Shown here: positions 16,606 to 25,184 of the stretch, piece after piece
How the letters are laid out: every line of letters begins with the position of its first letter
Numbering within the stretch: the first letter of the stretch is position 1
Source: Oscillospiraceae bacterium
Lineage (GTDB): Bacteria; Bacillota; Clostridia; Oscillospirales; Ruminococcaceae
Direction: 5' to 3'
Assembly: GCA_017547245.1 (NCBI GenBank)
Contig: JAFYQD010000001.1
Location: 1-56,173 of the forward strand
Length of the DNA: 56,173 nt
The notes under the pieces: model-generated
What the model saw: the letters and a program-made list of their open reading frames with translations, nothing else
What the model was told of the DNA's origin: nothing
Database searches by the model: none
Translations under genes and position numbers: made by a program

Positions 16606-19392
16606 ATGGCCCAGGATTATAACAGCACAATGAATCTTCCCAAAACAAGCTTTGACATGCGTGCTGCGCTGCCCAAGCGTGAACCCGAAATGCTGAAGGG
16701 TTGGGAAGAAAAGAACATCTATAAGAATATGGTTGCCCGCAACGAAGGCAAGCCCCTGTACGTTCTGCATGACGGCCCTCCTTATGCCAACGGCGATATC
16801 CATCTGGGTACTGCCCTGAATAAGGTTCTGAAGGACTTTATCGTGCGTTCCAAGAACATGATGGGCTTCCAGGCTCCCTATGTTCCCGGTTGGGATACCC
16901 ACGGCCTGCCCATCGAACTGAAGGCTTTGAAAAAGCTGGGCGTAGAATCCATTCCTTCCAAGGTTGAACTGCGCAAGCACTGCCGCGAATTTGCCATGTT
17001 CTATCTGGATAACCAGCGCAATCAGTTCAAGCGTCTGGGCTCTTTGGGCGATTACGCTGATCCTTACATCACCCTGAAGCCTGAGTTTGAAGCACGTCAG
17101 ATTGAAGTTTTTGGCGAAATGGCAAAGAAGGGCTATATGTATAAGGGCCTGAAGCCCGTTTACTGGTGCCCCGAATGCGTAACTGCTTTGGCCGAAGCCG
17201 AAATTGAATACGCCGAAGATCCCTGCACCTCTATCTATGTTAAGTTCCAGATCAAGGATGACAAGGGCGTGCTGACCGCTATGGGCGCCGACCTTGCCAA
17301 GACCTATGTTGTTATCTGGACCACCACCACCTGGACTCTGCCCGGCAACACCGCCATCTGCCTGGGCCCCAACTATGAATACAATCTGGTAAAGGCCAAC
17401 GGTGAATTCTACGTAATGGCTTCCGAACTGACTCCTGCCGCCATGAAGGCTGCCGGTATCACTGAATGGGAAGTTGTTGGCACCATGCCCGGCACCGATC
17501 TGGAACTGATTTCTTATCAGCATCCCTTCCTGGATCGTGAAGGTCTTTTGATTCTTGGCGACCACGTAACTCTGGAAAGCGGCACCGGCTGTGTTCACAC
17601 TGCTCCCGGCCATGGTCTGGAAGACTACGAAGTATGCGTACAGCATTATCCTCAGGTTCCCATCGTTGTTCCTGTTGATGATAAGGGCGTTCTGACTGCC
17701 GAAGCCGGCCAGTTTGCCGGTCTTACCACCGATCAGGCCAATGTTACCATCCTGGAATTCCTGAAGGAAAACGATATTCTCTTCACCAGCGAAAAGATTA
17801 TCCACCAGTATCCTCACTGCTGGCGCTGCAAGAAGCCTGTTATCTATCGTGCCACCGAACAGTGGTTCTGCTCGGTAGAAGACTTCAAGAAGGACACCAT
17901 CAAGGCCATTGAAGATGTTGAATGGATCCCCGGCTGGGGCGAAGGCCGCATCACCGGCATGGTGCGTGACCGTAGCGACTGGTGTATTTCCCGTCAGCGC
18001 ACCTGGGGCGTTCCCATTCCCATCTTCTTCTGCGAAGATTGCGGCGAACCCCTGATCACCGACGAAAGCATCAAGTCTGTTTCCGACCTGTTCCGTGCCG
18101 AAGGTTCTGACGCATGGTTCACTCGTGAAGCTTCTGAAATTCTGCCTGCAGGCACCAAGTGCGGCAAGTGCGGCGGCACCAGCTTCCGCAAGGAAAAGGA
18201 CATCATGGACGTATGGTTCGACTCGGGCTGCTCTCATGCTGCTGTTCTGCTGGAACGTCCCGAACTGCATTGGCCTGCCGACCTGTATCTGGAAGGTGCT
18301 GACCAGTACCGTGGCTGGTTCCAGTCCTCGCTGCTGACCTCGGTTGCATGGCGCGGAACCGCTCCCTACAAGGCTGTTTGCACCCACGGTTGGGTAGTAG
18401 ACGGCGAAGGCCGCAAGATGAGTAAGTCTTTGGGCAACGGTATTCTGGCCGAAGAAATCATCGAACAGTACGGCGCTGACATTCTGCGTCTGTGGGTTGC
18501 TTCTTCCGACTATCATGCCGATATCCGCATCTCCAACGACATTCTGAAGCAGCTTTCTGAAACCTACCGTAAGATCCGCAACACCGCCCGTTACATTCTG
18601 GGCAACCTGAATGGTTTTGATCCCAACAAGGATATGGTGGACGAAAAGGATCTGTTTGACCTTGATAAGTGGGCTCTGGCCAAGTGCAACGACCTTGTTG
18701 CCACCGCTCGCGAAGGTTACGAAAAGTTTGACTTCCATGTTGTTTACCATGCAGTAAGCAATTTCTGCACTGTAAACATGTCCAACTTCTACCTGGATGT
18801 TATCAAGGATCGTCTGTATGCCGAAGGCACCGATTCTCTCAGCCGCCGTGCAGCTCAGACCACCATTTACCGCATTCTGCGCGATATGACCCTGCTGCTG
18901 GCACCCATCCTTGCTTTCACCGCACAGGAAATTTGGGAAAACCTGCCCAAGCAGGATGGCTACAATGCCGAAGCAGCCGTTTACAATGATATTCCCGAAG
19001 TTGTTACCGATCTGGTTGACGCTGAGTTTGTTTCCCGTTGGGACCGCATCCATGCAATCCGTGACGTTGTAAACAAGGCCCTGGAAAAGGCCCGTGCCGA
19101 AAAGTTTATCGGTAAGCCTCTGGAAGCTAAGGTTGAACTGCATGCCACCGGCGAACTCAACGAGTTCCTGTCCGGTCTGGTTGATCAGATGGCTGACATC
19201 TGCATTGTTTCTCAGGTTGAACTGAAGAACGACACCGAAGGCGCCTTTGCCGATGATGTGGAAGGCCTTTCCGTAACCGTTCTGCGTGCCGAAGGTGAAA
19301 AGTGCGTCCGCTGCTGGAAGTACAGCACCTCGGTTGGCACCAATGAGGAACATCCTCAGCTGTGCGCCCGCTGCGCCGCAGTTGTAAAGTAA
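16606..19392 (+). CDS. ileS: Isoleucyl-tRNA synthetase
   Basis: A 928-residue class I synthetase that charges tRNA-Ile and edits Val. The HIGH motif appears as HLGT near residues 66-69, and KMSKS is at about 604-608. The CP1 editing domain (about 190-390) is present, with TWTLPGN and HTAPGHG. The C-terminus carries a zinc finger with CVRCWKY and CARC. Length and the zinc finger match the bacterial-type enzyme. It follows divIVA by 32 bp. There is no T-box directly in front of it. Confidence 0.98.
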   Translation: MAQDYNSTMNLPKTSFDMRAALPKREPEMLKGWEEKNIYKNMVARNEGKPLYVLHDGPPYANGDIHLGTALNKVLKDFIVRSKNMMGFQAPYVPGWDTHGLPIELKALKKLGVESIPSKVELRKHCREFAMFYLDNQRNQFKRLGSLGDYADPYITLKPEFEARQIEVFGEMAKKGYMYKGLKPVYWCPECVTALAEAEIEYAEDPCTSIYVKFQIKDDKGVLTAMGADLAKTYVVIWTTTTWTLPGNTAICLGPNYEYNLVKANGEFYVMASELTPAAMKAAGITEWEVVGTMPGTDLELISYQHPFLDREGLLILGDHVTLESGTGCVHTAPGHGLEDYEVCVQHYPQVPIVVPVDDKGVLTAEAGQFAGLTTDQANVTILEFLKENDILFTSEKIIHQYPHCWRCKKPVIYRATEQWFCSVEDFKKDTIKAIEDVEWIPGWGEGRITGMVRDRSDWCISRQRTWGVPIPIFFCEDCGEPLITDESIKSVSDLFRAEGSDAWFTREASEILPAGTKCGKCGGTSFRKEKDIMDVWFDSGCSHAAVLLERPELHWPADLYLEGADQYRGWFQSSLLTSVAWRGTAPYKAVCTHGWVVDGEGRKMSKSLGNGILAEEIIEQYGADILRLWVASSDYHADIRISNDILKQLSETYRKIRNTARYILGNLNGFDPNKDMVDEKDLFDLDKWALAKCNDLVATAREGYEKFDFHVVYHAVSNFCTVNMSNFYLDVIKDRLYAEGTDSLSRRAAQTTIYRILRDMTLLLAPILAFTAQEIWENLPKQDGYNAEAAVYNDIPEVVTDLVDAEFVSRWDRIHAIRDVVNKALEKARAEKFIGKPLEAKVELHATGELNEFLSGLVDQMADICIVSQVELKNDTEGAFADDVEGLSVTVLRAEGEKCVRCWKYSTSVGTNEEHPQLCARCAAVVK

Positions 19393-19400
19393 ACTATACT

Positions 19401-19438
19401 GTTGCGGTCGGCAGGTTAAAAAGCCTGCCGACCGCAAC
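19401..19438 (+). other. 15-bp intercistronic inverted repeat (ileS-lspA)
   Basis: A perfect 15-bp GC-rich stem (19401-19415 / 19424-19438) with an 8-nt loop lies between ileS and lspA. No T run follows, so it is not a typical intrinsic terminator. It may protect the upstream mRNA or reduce downstream expression. Confidence 0.7.
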
Positions 19439-19453
19439 CGAAACGAGGAACTT

Positions 19454-19933
19454 ATGTCCATTGCTATGATTTCGCTCATTGCAGTAATTGTTCTGATTGT
19501 TCTGGATCAGATCATCAAGTATTGGGCCGTTGGTGCTTTGGCCACCGGAAGCATTACTCTGATAGATAAAGTGCTTTCTTTTACCTATTACGAGAACCGT
19601 GGTGCAGCCTTTGGTCTGATGCAGAATATGCAGACCTTTTTGATTATTGCATCGGTTATTATCCTGATTGGTATTATGGTGCTTGTCTGCCTTGGCAGAA
19701 TTAAGGGCAATTTGTTGATCAGCAGTATTTCTCTTATTGTTGCAGGCGGCATTGGCAACCTGATTGACCGTGTAACCAACGGATATGTTATCGATTTCAT
19801 TTATTTTGAATTGATCGATTTCCCCATTTTTAACTTTGCAGATTGCTGCATTGTTGTTGGCTGTGGTTTAATGATCCTTTATGTTATGATGGATGACCTT
19901 AAGCCCAAAAAAGAGAAGGAGCAGAAGTCGTGA
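19454..19933 (+). CDS. lspA: Lipoprotein signal peptidase II LspA
   Basis: A 159-residue membrane aspartic protease with four predicted transmembrane helices. The two catalytic aspartates lie in the conserved NLIDR...VIDF and FNFADC regions. The motif YYENRGAAFG is the hallmark N-R-G-A-A-F box. It cleaves the signal peptide of diacylglyceryl-modified lipoproteins, such as the binding protein encoded at 37.4 kb. Its last codons overlap the GTG of the next gene by 4 bases. Confidence 0.95.
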   Translation: MSIAMISLIAVIVLIVLDQIIKYWAVGALATGSITLIDKVLSFTYYENRGAAFGLMQNMQTFLIIASVIILIGIMVLVCLGRIKGNLLISSISLIVAGGIGNLIDRVTNGYVIDFIYFELIDFPIFNFADCCIVVGCGLMILYVMMDDLKPKKEKEQKS

Positions 19934-20862
19934 CCGAGTATCGCGAAAAAATCTCGCTGCCTGTGCCAGAGCAATACAACGGAGTGCGTATTGACCGCTT
20001 TTTGGCAGAAGAGGCTGAAAACCTTACCCGCAGTATGGCACAGAAACTGTGCGACAGCGGTATGGTTGAGGTTGACGGCAAGCCGGTAGGGAAGAGCTAT
20101 AAGCTTTCGACAAACGAAATTGTTATGGCTTGTGTTCCCCAACTGGAAGAACTTGAAATTTCCCCTGAAAATATTCCGTTGGATGTTGTTTATGAAGATG
20201 CATCCCTGCTGGTGGTCAACAAACCCAAAGGCATGGTGGTTCATCCTGCTCCCGGCAACCCCAATGGAACCCTTGTCAATGCACTGTTGTGGCACTGCGG
20301 CGAAAGTCTTTCGGGAATAAACGGCGTGATCCGTCCCGGCATTGTTCATCGCATCGACAAAGACACCAGTGGATTGCTGATTGTTGCAAAAAATGACAAG
20401 GCTCATGTTGGCCTTGCCAAGCAGATCAGCGAGCACAGCTTTACCCGTGAATATGAGGCCATTGTATATTATGGCTTCAATCAGGACGAGGGAACGGTGG
20501 ATGCTCCCATTGGACGCCACCCCAAAGAACGAAAAAAACAGGCCATCAACGGCAGCAATGCCCGTAAAGCTGTAACCCATTACACCGTATTGGGCCGTTA
20601 TGATGGCTTTACCCATATGAAATTGCGCCTTGAAACCGGACGCACCCATCAGATTCGTGTGCACATGGCTCACATACACCATCCTGTGGTGGGCGACCCT
20701 GTATATGGTCCGCAGAAGGTTATTGCCGAAACGCAGGGTCAATGCCTGCATGCACGCAAAATCGGGTTTGTTCATCCCGAAACAGGGGAGTATCTTGAAT
20801 TTGTAAGTGATCTTCCAGAGTACTTCACAAATTTTCTTGCAAAACTCAAATCCAAGGAGTGA
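19930..20862 (+). CDS. 23S rRNA pseudouridine synthase, RluD/RluA family
   Basis: A 310-residue enzyme with an N-terminal S4 domain (about 12-65) and a RluA-type catalytic domain. The catalytic aspartate lies in HRIDKDTSGLLIVAKN near residue 143. The downstream motifs RTHQIRVHMAHI and VGDPVYG are typical. It isomerises uridines in 23S rRNA, by homology probably in helix 69. The GTG start at 19930 overlaps the lspA stop, which is the common lspA-rluD arrangement in Firmicutes. Confidence 0.92.
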   Translation: MTEYREKISLPVPEQYNGVRIDRFLAEEAENLTRSMAQKLCDSGMVEVDGKPVGKSYKLSTNEIVMACVPQLEELEISPENIPLDVVYEDASLLVVNKPKGMVVHPAPGNPNGTLVNALLWHCGESLSGINGVIRPGIVHRIDKDTSGLLIVAKNDKAHVGLAKQISEHSFTREYEAIVYYGFNQDEGTVDAPIGRHPKERKKQAINGSNARKAVTHYTVLGRYDGFTHMKLRLETGRTHQIRVHMAHIHHPVVGDPVYGPQKVIAETQGQCLHARKIGFVHPETGEYLEFVSDLPEYFTNFLAKLKSKE

Positions 20863-20868
20863 TTACCG

Positions 20869-21675
20869 GTGTCCGGTATCTTTGAAAAATATGTGATCCT
20901 TACCGATTTGGATGGTACGGTTTTTGATGAGCACCTTAATCTTCTGCAAAAAGATGTTGAGGCAATCAAGTACTTTACCGCAAATGGCGGTACCTATGGT
21001 GTTTCTACCGGACGCACCATGGTTTCGGCCAATCCCCTTATCAGACGCTTGCCCACAAATGCACCCTGCATTTATAATAATGGGGGAGTCATCATTGATC
21101 CTGCCACCAATGATGTAAAATACTGCAACTACATTCATCCCGATGCACGAAAAGCTTTGAAGAAGATTATGGCGCGTTTTCCCAATCTGAGAGCCGCCGT
21201 GCTGTTGGGAGATCATTTTTACAATGTTACCGAGTTCAATGATGGCGAAAAGCCTTTCTGTCTGGATGTTCCCGAAACCGTTGCGGCTGATATTGACGAT
21301 CTGCCCGACGGCTGGTACAAGGTTTTGATGAACATTATGGATCATCCGATGGAAGAAATTGATGCCTTCTGCAAAACTCTTGATTATTCTGAAATTGCTT
21401 TTATGGCAACAACAAGCTATTATTATGAAGTACTGCCCAAACAAAACTCCAAAGCAAGCGGCAATCGTAAGCTGATGGATGTTATGGGGTGGCAGGATAA
21501 AACTTTGGTTGCAATCGGTGACTTTTACAACGACCTTGAAATGATCCGTACAGCCGATATTGGTGTAGCGGTTGCCAATGCACCCGATGACATCAAGGCG
21601 CAGGCAGACATGGTGGTTTGCAGTGTGCTGGAAGGTGCCACCGCTGATTTGATTTCCAGACTGGAAAAGATGTAA
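20869..21675 (+). CDS. Cof-type HAD phosphatase
   Basis: A 268-residue HAD type IIB (Cof) hydrolase. Motif I is LTDLDGTVFDE, motif II is in GVSTGRT, the motif III lysine lies near NRKLMDV, and motif IV is IGDFYNDLEMI. The large C2 cap domain covers about residues 85-195. Such enzymes dephosphorylate sugar phosphates or flavin precursors; the substrate is unknown. The GTG at 20869 has AAGGAG 10 bases upstream. It is 6 bp after rluD and likely cotranscribed. Confidence 0.85.
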   Translation: MSGIFEKYVILTDLDGTVFDEHLNLLQKDVEAIKYFTANGGTYGVSTGRTMVSANPLIRRLPTNAPCIYNNGGVIIDPATNDVKYCNYIHPDARKALKKIMARFPNLRAAVLLGDHFYNVTEFNDGEKPFCLDVPETVAADIDDLPDGWYKVLMNIMDHPMEEIDAFCKTLDYSEIAFMATTSYYYEVLPKQNSKASGNRKLMDVMGWQDKTLVAIGDFYNDLEMIRTADIGVAVANAPDDIKAQADMVVCSVLEGATADLISRLEKM

Positions 21676-21750
21676 CAAAGTATCAAAACTTCTGTGGAAA
21701 CAGAGTTACGATAAATTATTTATGTAATATTTTATTGGGAGGTTAACAGC

Positions 21751-22590
21751 ATGAACCAAGCAGATAAGAAGCAGCTTATTGCTTTGGCTACCGAAGTTCG
21801 TATGGGCGCCATTGAAGCTGTTCATTCGGCCAAGTCCGGCCATCCGGGTGGATCTTTGTCCGCATCCGACATCCTGACCTATCTCTACTTCAAGGGTATG
21901 AATGTTGATCCTCAGGATCCCAAGAATCCTGATCGCGATCGTCTCGTTCTTTCCAAGGGTCATGTATGCCCCGGCTATTACTCCACTCTGGCACAGCGCG
22001 GCTACTTCTCTAAGGAAGAGCTGAAGGGCTTCCGTCAGATCGGTTACATCCTGCAGGGTCACCCCGATATGAAGAAGATTCCCGGTGTTGATTTCTCTGC
22101 CGGCTCTCTTGGTCAGGGCGTTTCCGCTGCCTGCGGCATGGCTCTGGCTGGCAAGCTGGATAACAAGGACTACAACGTATTCGCTATCTGCGGCGACGGC
22201 GAAATTCAGGAAGGCCAGATTTGGGAAGCTGCAATGTTTGCAGGCGCCAAGAAGCTGGACAACCTGTGCGTATTTGTTGACAACAACAATCTGCAGATTG
22301 ACGGCACCGTTGAAGAAGTAAACTCTCCTTACCCCATCGACGCCAAGTTTGCTGCTTTCAACTTCCATGTAATCGTTATCGACGGTCACGACTTTGACCA
22401 GATTGAAGCTGCTGTTGAAGAATTCAAGCAGACCACCGGCAAGCCCACCGCCATCATCGCCAAGACCGTTAAGGGCAAGGGCGTTTCCTTCATGGAAAAC
22501 AATGTTGGCTGGCACGGCAAGGCTCCCAACGATGAACAGTATGAAATCGCAATGAACGACCTGAATGCGATTCTGGCGGAGGTGAAATAA
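21751..22590 (+). CDS. Transketolase, N-terminal (TPP-binding) subunit
   Basis: A 279-residue subunit carrying the thiamine diphosphate-binding domain of transketolase. Motifs include HSAKSGHPGGSLS near the N-terminus and the TPP/Mg signature GDGEIQEGQIWEAA near 150-163. It lacks the pyrimidine-binding and C-terminal domains, which the next gene encodes. Together they transfer two-carbon ketol units in the non-oxidative pentose phosphate pathway. GGGAGG precedes the ATG. Split transketolases are common in Clostridia. Confidence 0.95.
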   Translation: MNQADKKQLIALATEVRMGAIEAVHSAKSGHPGGSLSASDILTYLYFKGMNVDPQDPKNPDRDRLVLSKGHVCPGYYSTLAQRGYFSKEELKGFRQIGYILQGHPDMKKIPGVDFSAGSLGQGVSAACGMALAGKLDNKDYNVFAICGDGEIQEGQIWEAAMFAGAKKLDNLCVFVDNNNLQIDGTVEEVNSPYPIDAKFAAFNFHVIVIDGHDFDQIEAAVEEFKQTTGKPTAIIAKTVKGKGVSFMENNVGWHGKAPNDEQYEIAMNDLNAILAEVK

Positions 22591-22591
22591 G

Positions 22592-23539
22592 ATGGCTGAA
22601 ATGATGAAGAAGGCTACTCGCCAGAGCTACGGTGAAGCACTGGTTGAACTTGCAAAAACCAATCCTAAGGTAGTTGTAATGGACGCCGACCTGGCCCATG
22701 CTACCCAGACCGTTATGTTTAAGGAAGCTTGCCCCGAACGTTTCTTCAACGCCGGTATTGCTGAAAACAACATGGTCGGTGTTGCTGCCGGTCTTTCTAC
22801 CTGCGGCTACATTCCTTTCGTCAGCACTTTTGCAATGTTTGCTGCCGGCCGTTCTTACGACCAGGTCCGCAACATGCTGGGCTATCCCCACAACAATGTA
22901 AAGATCTGCGCTACCCACGCCGGCATCTCTGTTGGTGAAGACGGCGCTACCCATCAGTGCAACGAAGATATTGCTCTGATGCGTGTTGTTCCCGGTATGG
23001 TTGTTATGAACCCCGCCGACGACACCGAAGCCAAGGCCTGCATCAAGGCTGCTGTTGATTACCAGGGCCCCGTATACATCCGTCTGGGCCGTATGGCTTG
23101 CCCCATCTTCAACGATCCCGCTACCTATGAATTTGAAATTGGTAAGGGCGTACAGCTGAAGGAAGGCACCGACGTTACCATCGTTGCCACCGGTCTGATG
23201 GTTTACGAAGCTATCGTTGCTGCTGAAAAGCTGGCCGAAGAAGGCATCAGCGCTGCTGTTGTAAACATCCACACCATCAAGCCTCTGGATACCGAAATCA
23301 TTCTGAAGAATGCTGCCGCTACCGGTGCTGTTGTAACTGCTGAAGAACATTCCATCATTGGTGGTCTGGGCTCTGCTGTTGCCGAAGCTCTGGCTGAAGG
23401 CTGCCCCGTTCCTCTGGTACGTCTGGGTGTTAACGATGAATATGGTCATTCCGGCCCTGCCGGCGCTCTGCTGAAGGAATTCGGCCTGACCGCTGACAAC
23501 ATTGTTGCTAAGGCTAAGGAAGCTATCGCCAAGAAGTAA
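22592..23539 (+). CDS. Transketolase, C-terminal subunit
   Basis: A 315-residue subunit with the pyrimidine-binding domain (FNAGIAENNMVGVAAGLS near 50-68) and the C-terminal domain. It starts 1 bp after the stop of the N-terminal subunit gene. The glutamate of AENNM corresponds to the residue that activates the TPP pyrimidine ring. Both genes use a strongly biased codon set (many GCT, AAG, GTT), consistent with high expression. Confidence 0.95.
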   Translation: MAEMMKKATRQSYGEALVELAKTNPKVVVMDADLAHATQTVMFKEACPERFFNAGIAENNMVGVAAGLSTCGYIPFVSTFAMFAAGRSYDQVRNMLGYPHNNVKICATHAGISVGEDGATHQCNEDIALMRVVPGMVVMNPADDTEAKACIKAAVDYQGPVYIRLGRMACPIFNDPATYEFEIGKGVQLKEGTDVTIVATGLMVYEAIVAAEKLAEEGISAAVVNIHTIKPLDTEIILKNAAATGAVVTAEEHSIIGGLGSAVAEALAEGCPVPLVRLGVNDEYGHSGPAGALLKEFGLTADNIVAKAKEAIAKK

Positions 23540-23551
23540 GTTTAATGGATC

Positions 23552-23584
23552 AAGGGGCATGGGCTTAGGGCCTGTGCCCCTTTG
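23552..23584 (+). terminator. Terminator-like hairpin after transketolase
   Basis: A 13-bp stem with G-T wobbles (AAGGGGCATGGGC pairing with GCCTGTGCCCCTT) is followed by TTTGTC. The T tract is weak. Confidence 0.6.
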
Positions 23585-23607
23585 TCAATATAAGGCGGTT
23601 TGATGTA

Positions 23608-23988
23608 ATGGAAGATAAACTGACAAAATTGATTTTAGGTTTCTGCGGTGTTATGGCCGCGCTTGTTGTAATTTTGAATGTGGTGGATCGTCCTGTTACA
23701 CTTGTGCCGCATGGAACTGAGTATGGTGATTTCTCGGTGATCGCTCAAAATGAAGCAGAAGAGGCTTCTGTTCCTGTAAGAATGGATTCTGTTCAAACCA
23801 ATCGTGTCAATGTGAATACGGCTGACAAAGAAACCCTGATGTCTTTGGACGGAATAGGGGAAACCCTTGCACAGCGCATCATTGATGAACGTAATTTTAT
23901 GTCGTTTGACAGTGTCGAAGATTTGCTGCGTGTTGACGGCATCGGAGAAAAAATTTTAGAAAAATTGCGGCCATATATTGTGGTTTAA
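23608..23988 (+). CDS. ComEA-like helix-hairpin-helix membrane-anchored protein
   Basis: A 126-residue protein with one N-terminal membrane helix (about residues 8-26), a short spacer and a tandem helix-hairpin-helix domain (about 66-126) containing RVNVNTADKETLMSLDGIGETLAQRII and VDGIGEKILEKLRPYI. The layout equals a shortened ComEA, the extracellular DNA receptor for transformation. It lacks the SLBB domain of longer ComEA proteins. No other competence genes are nearby, so its role in DNA uptake is unproven. Confidence 0.82.
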   Translation: MEDKLTKLILGFCGVMAALVVILNVVDRPVTLVPHGTEYGDFSVIAQNEAEEASVPVRMDSVQTNRVNVNTADKETLMSLDGIGETLAQRIIDERNFMSFDSVEDLLRVDGIGEKILEKLRPYIVV

Positions 23989-24079
23989 GGATAAAAAAGC
24001 CCAAAAAACCGCATAAATAAAGGGTTTTTCGGCTCTGAAAAAATATTTAAAAAATTTCGAAAAAAAGTGGATTTAGGTG

Positions 24080-24108
24080 TTGACATTTTCGAAAATTCGG
24101 TATATAAT
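24080..24108 (+). promoter_or_regulatory. Consensus promoter of the tRNA cluster
   Basis: TTGACA at 24080-24085 and TATAAT at 24103-24108 are separated by 17 bases. This perfect sigma-A-type promoter lies 41 bp before the first tRNA. Confidence 0.92.
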
Positions 24109-24149
24109 AATCAAGTCGCGTGAGGGAAGTTCACCGACAGCCCAGACGT

Positions 24150-24225
24150 GGGAGCATAGCTCAGCTGGGAGAGCACCTGCCTTACAAGCAGGGGGTCACA
24201 GGTTCGAGCCCTGTTGTTCCCACCA
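24150..24225 (+). tRNA. tRNA-Val (anticodon TAC)
   Basis: A 76-nt cloverleaf with acceptor GGGAGCA/TGTTCCC, D loop GCTCAGCTGGGAGAGC, anticodon loop CTTACAA, T loop GTTCGAG, and an encoded CCA end. Confidence 0.96.
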
Positions 24226-24230
24226 AATTT

Positions 24231-24307
24231 GGCCCGGTAGTACAGTCGGTTAGTACGCCAGCCTGTCACGCTGGAGGTCGTGGGTTCGAGCCCCATTCGG
24301 GTCGCCA
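24231..24307 (+). tRNA. tRNA-Asp (anticodon GTC)
   Basis: A 77-nt cloverleaf with anticodon loop CTGTCAC between CCAGC and GCTGG, T loop GTTCGAG, and an encoded CCA. Confidence 0.96.
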
Positions 24308-24313
24308 GTTCGT

Positions 24314-24389
24314 GGCTCTGTAGCTCAGTTGGTAGAGCAGGGGACTGAAAATCCCCGTGTCGTTGGTTCGATTCCGACCGGAGCCACCA
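24314..24389 (+). tRNA. tRNA-Phe (anticodon GAA)
   Basis: A 76-nt cloverleaf with acceptor GGCTCTG/CGGAGCC, anticodon loop CTGAAAA between GGGGA and TCCCC, T loop GTTCGAT, and an encoded CCA. Confidence 0.96.
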
Positions 24390-24396
24390 GCTTTTT

Positions 24397-24472
24397 GCGG
24401 GTTTAGCTCATCTGGTAGAGCGCCACCTTGCCAAGGTGGAGGTAGCGAGTTCGAGTCTCGTAACCCGCTCCA
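24397..24472 (+). tRNA. tRNA-Gly (anticodon GCC)
   Basis: A 76-nt cloverleaf with acceptor GCGGGTT/AACCCGC, anticodon loop TTGCCAA between CCACC and GGTGG, and an encoded CCA. Confidence 0.96.
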
Positions 24473-24478
24473 ATACAA

Positions 24479-24508
24479 AGAAGACACTTGTGAAAGTGTC
24501 TTTTTTGT
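24479..24508 (+). terminator. Terminator inside the tRNA array
   Basis: A 9-bp stem AAGACACTT/AAGTGTCTT with a GTGA loop is followed by TTTTTTG. It separates the first four tRNAs from tRNA-Gly(CCC). Confidence 0.85.
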
Positions 24509-24513
24509 TTTAT

Positions 24514-24587
24514 GCAGGTATAGTTCATCGGTAGAACGGCAGCTTCCCAAGCTGCATAGGAGGGTTCGATTCCCTTTACCTGCTCCA
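24514..24587 (+). tRNA. tRNA-Gly (anticodon CCC)
   Basis: A 74-nt cloverleaf with acceptor GCAGGTA/TACCTGC, anticodon loop TTCCCAA between GCAGC and GCTGC, T loop GTTCGAT, and an encoded CCA. It lies 6 bases after an internal terminator. Confidence 0.95.
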
Positions 24588-24588
24588 A

Positions 24589-24621
24589 AAAAATGCCTGT
24601 CTTTTCAGACAGGCATTTTTT
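24589..24621. terminator. Bidirectional terminator
   Basis: A perfect 9-bp ATGCCTGTC/GACAGGCAT stem is flanked by A and T runs. It ends the tRNA array and the convergent MaoC-like gene. Confidence 0.9.
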
Positions 24622-25049
24622 TATGCTTCTTTTCTTTTTACCACCATCTCGGTCAGGTTGGTCATTACATGCTCGCCATTCTGGTTTTTAATGGTAAAGG
24701 TCAGTTCAACGATTCCTGTGCGTTTGCCGGGGGTTTTGCTGCTAACAACTGCCTGACTGTACAGCACATCGTTGGCATAAACAGGTTTGTGCCATTCCAT
24801 GCCGGTCGATTTACCTGCCACAAGTTCTTCTCCGCAAAGGTCAACCTTCAGATAGTTGGCCCAAACGGCCATAAAAGCCATAACTCCGGGGGCTATTATA
24901 TGGCCAAAACGAGTGCCTTTGCAGTATTCTTCGTCGGTGTGCAGGGGAATGTTGTCGTATCGTTTGGCAAAGTCCAACATTTCCTGCTCATCAATGACAG
25001 TAGGTTCTATATCAATAACATGATTCAGCTCAATATCTTCAAAATACAT
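24621..25049 (-). CDS. MaoC-like hotdog dehydratase
   Basis: A 142-residue single-hotdog protein of the MaoC/(R)-specific enoyl-CoA hydratase type. The hydratase signature is visible as DNIPLHTDEEYCKGTRFGHIIAPG (about residues 30-53), with the catalytic Asp and His. Such enzymes add water to 2-enoyl-CoA or related thioesters. AAAGGAG lies 8 bases before the ATG at 25049; the frame upstream to 25106 has no ribosome site. It is monocistronic, and the substrate is unknown. Confidence 0.83.
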   Translation of the reverse strand: MYFEDIELNHVIDIEPTVIDEQEMLDFAKRYDNIPLHTDEEYCKGTRFGHIIAPGVMAFMAVWANYLKVDLCGEELVAGKSTGMEWHKPVYANDVLYSQAVVSSKTPGKRTGIVELTFTIKNQNGEHVMTNLTEMVVKRKEA

Positions 25050-25077
25050 GTTTATTCTCCTTTGAAAATTTGAAAAA

Positions 25078-25106
25078 ATTATAGCACAGCAATATGAAAA
25101 GGGCAA
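25078..25106 (-). promoter_or_regulatory. Promoter of the MaoC-like gene
   Basis: On the minus strand, TTGCCC (25106-25101) and TATAAT (25083-25078) are separated by 17 bases and lie 29 bp upstream of the start. Confidence 0.7.
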
Positions 25107-25184
25107 ATAAACGATTCCTGTTAGCCACCTTCAAAACACATCTGTCATATGATATAGCATCATTGCTTTTGGGAGGGACAGAAT

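Noticed and set aside
16552-19479. 975-codon minus-strand open frame
   Set aside because: It is antisense to ileS, with no ribosome site, and its composition reflects the complementary strand of a codon-biased gene.
24357-25073. 238-codon plus-strand open frame over the tRNA cluster
   Set aside because: It covers three tRNA genes and a terminator and is antisense to the MaoC-like gene.
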